A DNA stretch of 36,011 bases, from positions 1-36,011 of the forward strand of contig JACQKL010000007.1 in the NCBI GenBank assembly GCA_016204535.1, read 5' to 3'. Below the pieces are notes generated by a model. The model did not search any database, was not told the origin of the DNA, and saw only the letters and a program-made list of their open reading frames with translations. This DNA comes from Candidatus Levyibacteriota bacterium (GTDB taxonomy: Bacteria > Patescibacteriota > Microgenomatia > Levybacterales > UBA12049). The position numbers and the translations under genes are program-made. This document shows positions 7,407 through 13,100 of the stretch, one piece after another; position 1 is the stretch's first letter; each line of letters begins with the position of its first letter.

Positions 7407-8099
7407 ATGCCAGACGATCCGATTCAAGACAACCAAGACCAGACGACGAGCCAACCGGAACCGCAACCGGAAGAATCAAAACCAGTTGAAGACCTGTCCT
7501 CCGAAGTCTCGACGAAGGAGGAAAATCCGAAGCCCGAAGATATTCCAACTCCTGAACCGCCGAAAGAAGGGGCTCCAGCCGACCTGTCCTCCGAAACCTC
7601 GGTGAAGGAGGAAAATCCTGCGCCATCCGAACCAGAACCGGAGAAAAGGCCCGATGAACCGAAGCCGGAAGAACCAAAGCAAAGCGAAGAAAAGAAATCC
7701 GAAGATTCCAAGCCTTCCTTGCCCGCCGAAGCTTCAACGAAGGTGGGAGAGCCTGAAATAAAGATTGTCGAGAAAGAAGTCATCAAAGAAATTCCGGTTG
7801 AGGTTATAAAAGAAGTGAAAGTTGTCGACGAAACAGAACTTGGCAAGCAACTCGATGAGAAATTCAAAGCAAAGCTTCTGGAAAATAAAAAGAAAGCCAA
7901 CGAGGCGAGATCTCAGAAGAAGAAAGATCATCTGGATAGAATTGTTGAGCTGGCAAAGAAAAAAGAGATTAATAATCAGGATGTCAGAGATTTATTGCAG
8001 GTTTCACAAAGCACGGCGACAAATTACTTAACAGAATTGACTAAATCTGGTAGACTAAAGTCGGAAAAGAAGGCTAAGGCAAAAGTATATAAAAGTTAA
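7407..8099 (+). CDS. Acidic Pro/Glu-rich repeat protein with C-terminal winged helix
   Basis: 230 residues. Residues 1 to about 115 are low-complexity, rich in Pro, Glu, Ser and Lys, with three related units: DLSSEVSTKEENP, DLSSETSVKEENP and SLPAEASTKVGEP. Each unit is encoded by a hairpin (see separate entries). A charged helical stretch with IVEKEVIKEIPVEVIKEVKV follows, then a coiled-coil-like Lys/Glu segment. The last 55 residues (LDRIVELAKKKEINNQDVR, VSQSTATNYLTELTKSGRL) read as a DNA-binding winged helix. A disordered acidic arm on a DNA-binding domain is my inference; there is no assigned function. It has a leaderless-type start and is first in the element's plus-strand cargo. Confidence 0.8.
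   Translation: MPDDPIQDNQDQTTSQPEPQPEESKPVEDLSSEVSTKEENPKPEDIPTPEPPKEGAPADLSSETSVKEENPAPSEPEPEKRPDEPKPEEPKQSEEKKSEDSKPSLPAEASTKVGEPEIKIVEKEVIKEIPVEVIKEVKVVDETELGKQLDEKFKAKLLENKKKANEARSQKKKDHLDRIVELAKKKEINNQDVRDLLQVSQSTATNYLTELTKSGRLKSEKKAKAKVYKS
7497..7522 (+). repeat. In-frame hairpin unit 1
   Basis: TCCTCC (7497-7502) pairs with GGAGGA (7517-7522) across a 14-nt loop GAAGTCTCGACGAA. It is translated as part of DLSSEVSTKEE. Confidence 0.6.
7587..7612 (+). repeat. In-frame hairpin unit 2
   Basis: The same stem TCCTCC/GGAGGA (7587-7592, 7607-7612) with a 14-nt loop GAAACCTCGGTGAA. It lies exactly 90 bp (30 codons) after unit 1 in the same frame and is translated as DLSSETSVKEE. Confidence 0.6.
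7722..7747 (+). repeat. In-frame hairpin unit 3 (diverged, stem compensated)
   Basis: CCCGCC (7722-7727) pairs with GGTGGG (7742-7747), again across 14 nt (GAAGCTTCAACGAA), 135 bp (45 codons) after unit 2 in the same frame. The stem bases differ from units 1 and 2 on both sides but still pair. It is translated as LPAEASTKVGE. Confidence 0.55.
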
Positions 8100-8110
8100 A
8101 GTTATGACGT

Positions 8111-8140
8111 TGTACTATGCTACAACGCTACAATAGTACT
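8111..8140 (+). promoter_or_regulatory. Promoter and candidate autoregulatory operator of the TrpR-like gene
   Basis: GTACTAT (8112-8118) and ATAGTAC (8133-8139) form a perfect 7-bp inverted repeat around the direct repeat GCTACAAC-GCTACAAT. The -10 box TACAAT (8129-8134) lies inside it, 6 nt before the ATG at 8141. GTACT is the half-site known for E. coli TrpR, although the spacing here is wider. A repressor bound here would cover its own promoter. Confidence 0.5.
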
Positions 8141-8428
8141 ATGGCAACACTTAATTTAGAGAAAGATAAAAAGTTATTGGTAGCAACCCTACGAAAATTA
8201 AAATCCTCAAAAGATTTATCAGCTTTTCTTGATGATCTTTTAACCGAAGAGGAAATTCTTGATTTAGCTCAAAGAATTAAAATCGCAAAATTAATTCTTG
8301 ATGGAAAAACCTATGATGAGATTGCAGTAAAAGTTGAAACTTCCACATCCACAGTTTCAAAGATTGGTCAGATAATTAAATACGGCAAAGGCGGGTTACA
8401 GAAAGTTTTGGAAAAAATAAAATTATGA
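8141..8428 (+). CDS. TrpR-like / YerC-YecD family transcriptional regulator
   Basis: 95 residues from ATG 8141. An in-frame ATG at 8117 exists but lies upstream of the -10 box, so I did not use it. The helical core LSAFLDDLLTEEEILDLAQRI with AKLILDGKTYDEIAVKVETS and STVSKI matches the TrpR/YerC superfamily, with a helix-turn-helix in the second half. Homologues in many bacteria have no proven tryptophan link, so the effector is unknown. The next gene starts in an ATGA overlap, so the two are translationally coupled. It lies inside the mobile element. Confidence 0.85.
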   Translation: MATLNLEKDKKLLVATLRKLKSSKDLSAFLDDLLTEEEILDLAQRIKIAKLILDGKTYDEIAVKVETSTSTVSKIGQIIKYGKGGLQKVLEKIKL

Positions 8429-8739
8429 ATCTATATTTCATTATTCTAGTTGTTTTTATCTCTGTGATGTTAATTATTTATTTTTGCCTAAGTAAGCATA
8501 ATCTTGAAAAATTTTTCCCAAAACCAGAACTTGATATGGCTAGCATAGCAGGAGTAATATCTCAAATTATCAAAACTCATGCACAGATAATTATTGGATC
8601 ATTTGTAATCTTGGTTTTAACGGCTTTATTAATAGAAAATAAAATATCTTCAGAGGCTGCGATGCCGATTATCTCACTGATTACCGGTTACATTCTCGGT
8701 TCAGAGATAAATACATATAAAAATAAAGATAAGGGTTAA
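8425..8739 (+). CDS. Small membrane protein of unknown function
   Basis: 104 residues with about three hydrophobic segments: residues 3-24 (FIILVVFISVMLIIYF), 54-71 (IIIGSFVILVLTALLI) and 79-96 (AMPIISLITGYILGSEI), ending in a short charged tail. I do not recognise the family. It overlaps the TrpR-like gene by ATGA and is probably made with it, so it may be the effector or partner of that regulator, but this is inference from position only. Confidence 0.75.
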   Translation: MNLYFIILVVFISVMLIIYFCLSKHNLEKFFPKPELDMASIAGVISQIIKTHAQIIIGSFVILVLTALLIENKISSEAAMPIISLITGYILGSEINTYKNKDKG

Positions 8740-8748
8740 TCAATATGG

Positions 8749-8804
8749 GAAAATGCTAGGCAAGGGCGGGAGACGCTGATTTGATGTTTTTAACAAGCAT
8801 TTTC
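8749..8804 (+). other. Long hairpin in the 8740-8862 gap
   Basis: GAAAATGCT (8749-8757) and AGCATTTTC (8796-8804) form a perfect 9-bp stem closing a 38-nt loop that contains a GC-rich part (AAGGGCGGGAGACGC). It lies directly between the membrane protein stop and the next promoter. It could be a terminator without a T-run or a small structured RNA. Confidence 0.4.
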
Positions 8805-8807
8805 TAC

Positions 8808-8836
8808 TTGATAATTTTTAAACGAAACATTATGAT
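8808..8836 (+). promoter_or_regulatory. Promoter of the signal-peptidase-like/CAP gene
   Basis: TTGATA (8808-8813), a 17-nt spacer and TATGAT (8831-8836). Unlike most genes here, it leaves a leader of about 20 nt with a GGAAAGG ribosome site before ATG 8863. Confidence 0.7.
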
Positions 8837-8862
8837 TAGCTTGGGATGGAAAGGCATATCTC

Positions 8863-10053
8863 ATGTTGAAGAAAATAATTAAATTTATTTCAAGTTTACT
8901 CATCTGGTATTTCATTGGTTCCTTGTTCTATTTAACAGCAATAGGAGTCAAGGTTTTAAATAGTTCTCTTCCTACATTTTTATTATTCATAACAATTTTT
9001 CTTGTTGTGTGGAGACTATTACGAAAGACCTTGCAAAAAATAAATATTGGCAACGATATTCGCATCAGAAGATTTTATAGCCGTTCTCGAACACTTCTTA
9101 CTGTAGGAGCAATACTTCTATTGATTTATCAACTTATAGTTTCCCCATTTATACTAAAACCGCAGAAGGTAACCGTTTCCTATGGTAGTTTAAAAAGCGG
9201 TACTTTATTGACTTTTGTATACCATAATGGATTCTCACGTATAAACAGAGCTGATATTATTATCTACTTTTCACCTAAAAACTCAGGAGACACAATTACT
9301 AGGGTTATTGGCATTCCGGGAGATAAGATTATATTAAAAGGTGGATTTGTATATCTAAACGGTAAATTTTTAAAGGAACCATATACGATTCAACCGAGAA
9401 AAACATGGACAGATTATTCAGGGGTTATAATAGGCAAAAATTGCGAGGAGATAATTGTACCCCAACGCAAATACTTTGTATTAAGTGACGATAGGGAATA
9501 TGGATTTAATTCTTTGGTTGAAGGATTCATTTCGGAAGACAAAATAACAGATTATTTGCCAGCTAAGCTCCTAAAAAATTTTATATTTAACCCTAACGAT
9601 TTGTTTAACAATAATAGAGATACATCCAAAGACATGGAGCTAGTAAAGGAGCCCATATTGGATACTCAAGATTATGTAAGGCTTATAAATATAAAACGGC
9701 AGGAAAATGGAGCTGAACCATTAAGGTACGACAAGAAGCTAGAGCGATCGGCAGATTTAAGGTTGCAGAATATGCTAAAGCTCGATGATCTTTCTTATGA
9801 AGCAACGAAGAGCGGATACGTAGCGTGGAAAGCTCTCGCTGATGTCGGATATAACGATAAAGCCTATTTATATTTAGAGCGAACTCTTGAGGCAAATTTT
9901 AACTCCAATTCATTATCCAATTTTTATTGGGAATTCGGAGATAGGGAAAACTTTCTTAGTAAAGAGTTGAAATATATAGGGGTAGTTTCTAAAATTGTTG
10001 ATATAGATAGTTGCCCAAAACAGGTTATTGTTCAGCATCTTCTCGGTCAGTAG
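8863..10053 (+). CDS. Membrane-anchored signal peptidase I-like protein fused to a CAP domain
   Basis: 396 residues. Three membrane segments (about 8-32, 35-53 and 77-98) are followed by an S26-like domain at about 105-240. Its box C is INRADIIIYFSP, box D is TRVIGIPGDKI and box E is FVLSDDREYGFNS. The catalytic Lys of box D is replaced by Thr146 and the usual SGSMxPT block is reduced to YGSLKSGTLL, so peptidase activity is doubtful. Residues from about 262 resemble a CAP/SCP domain (LINIKRQENGAEPLRYDKKLERSADLRLQ, then FLSKELKYIGVV near the end), outside the membrane. The combination is unusual. It could be an anchoring or sensing protein; function unknown. Confidence 0.75.
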   Translation: MLKKIIKFISSLLIWYFIGSLFYLTAIGVKVLNSSLPTFLLFITIFLVVWRLLRKTLQKINIGNDIRIRRFYSRSRTLLTVGAILLLIYQLIVSPFILKPQKVTVSYGSLKSGTLLTFVYHNGFSRINRADIIIYFSPKNSGDTITRVIGIPGDKIILKGGFVYLNGKFLKEPYTIQPRKTWTDYSGVIIGKNCEEIIVPQRKYFVLSDDREYGFNSLVEGFISEDKITDYLPAKLLKNFIFNPNDLFNNNRDTSKDMELVKEPILDTQDYVRLINIKRQENGAEPLRYDKKLERSADLRLQNMLKLDDLSYEATKSGYVAWKALADVGYNDKAYLYLERTLEANFNSNSLSNFYWEFGDRENFLSKELKYIGVVSKIVDIDSCPKQVIVQHLLGQ

Positions 10054-10151
10054 CTTATTCAAAGAGAGCATGTTCGATTACTTTGCTCTTTACCTCAAGA
10101 ATATATTCTCAAAGAGCCATTAGGAGATGCAGCTCTTAACTAGGGGTGGGG

Positions 10152-10180
10152 TTGACAAGAATTAGTTTCCAAAGTATGCT
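10152..10180 (+). promoter_or_regulatory. Promoter of the small Cys/His protein gene
   Basis: TTGACA (10152-10157), a 17-nt spacer and TATGCT (10175-10180). A GGAGGAAGGA ribosome site follows at 10203-10212, 6 nt before ATG 10219. The preceding gap, 10054-10151, holds only a weak AAAGAGAGCA/TGCTCTTT hairpin. Confidence 0.65.
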
Positions 10181-10218
10181 ACTGTTGACAAAAGAATTTT
10201 ATGGAGGAAGGACGAAGC

Positions 10219-10368
10219 ATGAATTGCAGACATCAATATCTTGTTGAGAAAATTAAGGACATGCCAAATGTTGACTTTCATCATGCATGTGATGGAGATC
10301 TTTCAAAAAGGTGGAAAACTTCTATGTGTAAATTGTGTGGACATATAAAAACCGAACCAATTTTTTAG
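10219..10368 (+). CDS. Small Cys/His-rich protein, possible zinc knuckle
   Basis: 49 residues: an N-terminal MNCRHQYLVEKI, a middle HHACDGDLSKRW and a C-terminal MCKLCGHIKTEPIF. The CxxCGH near the end with CRH at the start suggests a single zinc site. A consensus promoter and a strong Shine-Dalgarno (GGAGGAAGGA) precede it, which is the main reason to believe it is real. An in-frame ATG at 10201 is possible but would place the ribosome site inside the gene. I do not recognise a family. Confidence 0.6.
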   Translation: MNCRHQYLVEKIKDMPNVDFHHACDGDLSKRWKTSMCKLCGHIKTEPIF

Positions 10369-10453
10369 ATATTATCATCTTTTTTTTTGAAGAAATAATA
10401 CTATGAATATTTTTGTGGAGAGGAAAAATTGTGTTTATCCTGAAGACTTGAAG

Positions 10454-10459
10454 TAAAAT
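10454..10459 (+). promoter_or_regulatory. -10 box of the gene at 10466
   Basis: TAAAAT ends 6 nt before ATG 10466, the spacing seen at the other leaderless starts in this window. No clear -35 at 17 nt. Confidence 0.45.
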
Positions 10460-10465
10460 ACGCTT

Positions 10466-11089
10466 ATGGAAACAACCGCCTCTGCTTTACTCGATCAAAT
10501 TAACCTAAGTTTAAAGCCTCTTGGGAATTTAAATAAACCATTCTATTTTGACCCCAATTTTCTTGGAGCAATGCTCGCGTCAGTTGCCGCTTTGGGTATA
10601 GCTATATTTAGCGAACAACTTAGAGGCCTATGGAGAAAAACAAATCTTACAGTGCAGAGAATACTTCCAAATGAACAAGGAAATGGGAATTCTATCCACT
10701 ACAGACTTTTAATAGTAAATAAAGGTAGCTATCCAGCAAAAGATGTAGAGGTGTATGTAGATAAGATCTACGAAAATAATAGAGAAAGGAGGAATTTCCT
10801 GCCAGTTCCTTTAAGATGGGCTCACGCCCGAGCCTATATGACTGCCGGAGTCTATAGAAATATACATCCTAATCAATCTGTCTTACTTGATTTTTGTGAA
10901 CTTATTAAGAGCAATAATCTGCTTAAATTAAGTCTAGCTGCGGGAGATGAAGTTCCAGATTATTGCATACTGCATGGTGGAGACACAAAGGTAGCAATAA
11001 AGATATATCAGGAAGATGGAAAGACAATTACGACAAAATTCAAAATCTCGTGGCAAACTAATTTTAATATACAGATTTCCGTGATTTGA
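10466..11089 (+). CDS. Membrane-anchored hypothetical protein
   Basis: 207 residues with one probable membrane helix near residues 29-48 (FLGAMLASVAALGIAIFSEQL). A Trp/Arg-rich junction and a soluble domain follow. The soluble part alternates hydrophobic and polar residues (HYRLLIVNKGSYPAKDVEVYV, SVLLDFCELI, TKVAIKIYQEDGKTITTKFKI), which reads as a beta-sandwich. VNKGSYPAKDVEVYV resembles proteins of unknown function found near defence or signalling genes, but I cannot name the family. The start is the ATG 6 nt after the -10 box. Part of the element's cargo. Confidence 0.7.
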   Translation: METTASALLDQINLSLKPLGNLNKPFYFDPNFLGAMLASVAALGIAIFSEQLRGLWRKTNLTVQRILPNEQGNGNSIHYRLLIVNKGSYPAKDVEVYVDKIYENNRERRNFLPVPLRWAHARAYMTAGVYRNIHPNQSVLLDFCELIKSNNLLKLSLAAGDEVPDYCILHGGDTKVAIKIYQEDGKTITTKFKISWQTNFNIQISVI

Positions 11090-11104
11090 TATAGAAAAAC
11101 TCAG

Positions 11105-11132
11105 TTGAAATCTTCCATAAAGCTGCTACACT
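11105..11132 (+). promoter_or_regulatory. Candidate promoter upstream of the attP-like region
   Basis: TTGAAA (11105-11110), a 16-nt spacer and extended -10 TGCTACACT (TACACT 11127-11132). It could drive the short frame at 11139, the recombinase, or an RNA through the att site. Confidence 0.45.
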
Positions 11133-11138
11133 AAAAAC

Positions 11139-11327
11139 GTGATCAAACTTTCCTTTCGGCTTTTTAATGGCCGTTTTGAACAGATCCGAATGGATTTGAG
11201 CACACCAGAACGGCCATTTGAATTTTTGGAAAAATTTTTGCGTTTTTTCTCGCCGACAGTTTTTGAGCGAGGCTCAAGGCCGAGCAATATAAGTAATAGG
11301 AGCGAACGAAGTGAGCGACTACAATGA
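11139..11327 (+). CDS. Possible small basic protein read into att arm A
   Basis: A 62-residue frame with a GTG start 6 nt after a plausible extended -10 box. The first 45 residues (FRLFNGRFEQIRMDLSTPE and on) have no family I know, and the last 17 (SNISNRSERSERLQ) are encoded by the att arm, which is likely coincidental. A 13-bp inverted repeat with one mismatch (11166-11178 and 11206-11218) lies inside it. It is probably either a very small element protein or noise. Confidence 0.25.
   Translation: MIKLSFRLFNGRFEQIRMDLSTPERPFEFLEKFLRFFSPTVFERGSRPSNISNRSERSERLQ
11166..11218 (+). other. 13-bp inverted repeat upstream of att arm A
   Basis: AATGGCCGTTTTG (11166-11178) and CAGAACGGCCATT (11206-11218) pair with one mismatch across 27 nt, and a T-rich stretch follows. 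It could be a weak terminator or a recombinase accessory site next to the attP-like sequence. Confidence 0.45.
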
Positions 11328-11366
11328 TAATACGAAAGCGGTCCGAACTTTTTCGTAAAGGAGCTC
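11266..11366 (+). repeat. Att arm A (internal copy)
   Basis: Matches the left element end (6768-6868) as an inverted repeat, 98 of 101 positions by eye, ending in GGAGCTC. Confidence 0.88.
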
Positions 11367-11465
11367 AGAATGGGACTTTCCCAAAGCCAAGGTTTTGAGG
11401 CTGGGGGAAGAAAACCCCGAATAAAGCTCCGCAAAGCCTAAATTGTAGGCGGGGAAAAGTTGCCG
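11363..11465 (+). repeat. Att arm B (internal copy)
   Basis: 103 bp identical, without a mismatch, to the reverse complement of 12908-13010. It overlaps arm A by the 4-nt core GCTC and ends just before the recombinase. Confidence 0.92.
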
Positions 11466-11510
11466 GTTAAAAGAGAAAAAAAACGCAAAAATTGGGGAAA
11501 TAAGACTGCC

Positions 11511-13072
11511 ATGAAATATATAGCGTACTGTAGGAAATCAACAGACGAAAAGGACAGGCAAATTCTCTCGATAGAAGCTCAAATAGCAGAGCTAACTGAA
11601 TTTGCCAAACGAGAGGGCTTGGAAATCTCGGAATTTATCACGGAAGCCAAGACAGCCAAGATTCCCGGCCGTGAACAATTTGACAGGCTTTTAATGCTGC
11701 TTGAGAAAGGAAAAGCTCAAGGAATTATCTCCTGGCACCCGGATCGTCTGGCAAGAAATTCCATAGATGGCGGAAAGATCATTTATTTACTTGATACAGG
11801 CAAACTTTTTGACCTGAAATTCCCCTCCCATTGGTTTGAAAATACCCCGCAGGGGAAATTTATGCTTAGCATTGCCTTTAGTCAATCCAAATACTACATA
11901 GACAATTTAAGCGAGAATGTTAAAAGAGGTTTAAGAAGAAATTAAGAAATGGCGTATTACCTTCTAAGGCTCCATGGGGATACAAAAATAATGAGGAGTT
12001 TGGGACTATTGAAATTGACGAAGTAAAATCAAAAATCCTTAAGAAAGCCTTTGAATTGTTTGCTAACGGAAATAAATCATTTACCGACATCTCAATCTAT
12101 CTTTTTAAAAATGGTTTTACTGACAAGTATGGAAGACAACTAAAGATAGACAGGCTTAAAAATGCTTTAAGCAACAAATTCTATATCGGGATCATCTATT
12201 ACGGGGGAGAATATTATGAGGGAAAGCATAAATTATTTATTTCGAAAACATTATTTGATCAGGTACAAAAACAGTTCAAGCTTAGGGAAAGAGCCAGGCC
12301 CAATAACAAACACCATTTATCCTTCTTGGGGCTCATGAAATGCGGAGAATGTAAGGCTTCAATTACGGGAGAGATGAAAACTAAATTTTACAAAGGAACG
12401 CAAAGAAAAGCTGAATATATTTACTATGGTTGTACTAAAAAATTGAAAAACTGTTTGCAGAAACCAATTCCCGAACCGGAATTGGAATTGCAGATAACAA
12501 AAGCCATTAGCGATGTGGCTTTGCCCGAAGAATGGGCTGATGATTGGCATAAATGGCTCAAAGGAGACGAATTACAGGAAAAGCAGTTAAAAGAAGAAAA
12601 TTTACAAAACCTAGATGAGGAAATTAAAGCACTGGACCAAAAATTAAATTTTCTTCTAGACAGCTACTTGGACAACGTGATTGACGCCGATATTTACAAG
12701 AAAAAGAAGAATGAATTATTCGAAGAAAAGTTAAGAAAACAGGAAGAAATTACCAAATTTCAGGCAAACGGTTCCGGTTGGCTCGGACCTTTCAGGGAAT
12801 TCATAGATAGCGCCATGCGGTGCGAAAAAATCGCGCGTGCAAAAAATACTAATGAAGAATTGGCATTCTTCGCAAAAACTGTCGGCTCGGACTTCTTTTT
12901 AACTGATCGGCAACTTTTCCCCGCCTACAATTTAGGCTTTGCGGAGCTTTATTCGGGGTTTTCTTCCCCCAGCCTCAAAACCTTGGCTTTGGGAAAGTCC
13001 CATTCTGAGCGGGATACGAGAATCGAACTCGCTTCTCTACCTTGGGAAGGTAGCATACTACCAGTGTACTAA
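11511..13072 (+). pseudogene. Large serine recombinase (integrase), frameshifted
   Basis: The frame from ATG 11511 begins KYIAYCRKSTDEKD (nucleophile Ser10) and runs through RLLMLLEKGKAQGI, WHPDRLARN and SENVKRGLRR to a TAA at 11943-11945. The sequence then continues in another frame with LRNGVLPSKAPWGYKNNEEFG, so one A seems missing from a run at about 11939-11941. The rest holds the recombinase domain, a zinc ribbon (KCGEC and YYGCTKKLKNC) and a coiled coil near LDEEIKALDQKLNFLLD. The 3' end runs through arm B' and antisense through tRNA-Gly, so the last 40 or so residues are not a normal ending. A TTG at 11460 could add an N-terminal extension. It either became inactive after integration or is a sequencing error. 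Confidence 0.85.
12908..13010 (-). repeat. Att arm B' (right end of element)
   Basis: 103-bp perfect inverted copy of 11363-11465. It forms the right boundary, directly abutting the tRNA-Gly acceptor end, and also encodes the end of the recombinase frame on the other strand. Confidence 0.92.
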
Positions 13073-13078
13073 TCCCGC
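13008..13078 (-). tRNA. tRNA-Gly (anticodon CCC)
   Basis: Acceptor GCGGGAT pairs fully with ATCCCGC. The anticodon arm is CTACC-TTCCCAA-GGTAG, which gives anticodon CCC. The T arm is CGAG-TTCGATT-CTCG. Discriminator is T; CCA is not encoded because the integrated element begins right there (TCAG). With the element removed, TCCA would follow the acceptor. It may be transcribed from its own TAAAAT-like box or together with tRNA-Asp and the LysM gene. Confidence 0.92.
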
Positions 13079-13100
13079 AATAATATTATTTTATCATAAC

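Larger units (their letters stand above)
11266..11465 (+). other. Internal attP-like site (arms A and B joined at GCTC)
   Basis: The junction AAAGGAGCTCAGAATGGGAC is exactly what is obtained by joining the left and right ends of the integrated element across the core GCTC. It is therefore an intact attP-like sequence kept inside the element, pointing opposite to the attP that was used for integration. It lies directly upstream of the recombinase gene, the normal place for attP in serine-integrase elements. No other gene is convincing between 11090 and 11510. Confidence 0.7.
6768..13010. mobile_element. Serine-recombinase element integrated at the 3' end of tRNA-Gly
   Basis: The two ends share the core GCTC (minus strand; 6768-6771 and 13007-13010). 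At the right end the tRNA acceptor ATCCCGC runs into the core and then the element. At the left end the element runs through the core into CATTGATAAATC and the pyrG promoter. Removing the element gives ATCCCGCTCCATTGAT, a tRNA end with an encoded CCA. The element is about 6.2 kb and carries seven or eight genes, a large serine recombinase and a GC-rich non-coding stretch unlike the surrounding genome. Two pairs of inverted repeats divide it into a cargo half and a recombinase half. Confidence 0.82.

Noticed and set aside
7424-7900. 158-residue minus-strand frame rich in Ser, Phe and Gly
   Set aside because: It is the antisense of the acidic repeat gene, whose biased codons open the opposite frame. 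No promoter or ribosome site.
11126-11434. 102-residue open frame on the minus strand across both att arms
   Set aside because: It is opened by the repeats: its first 23 residues recur in the frame at 12939 only because arm B is duplicated. No start signals and no protein family.
6768-13010. The inverted repeats as a pure assembly artefact
   Set aside because: The A arms differ at three positions and the element has real cargo between them, so a simple misjoin is not the best reading. The perfect B pair keeps this possibility open, and long reads would settle it.
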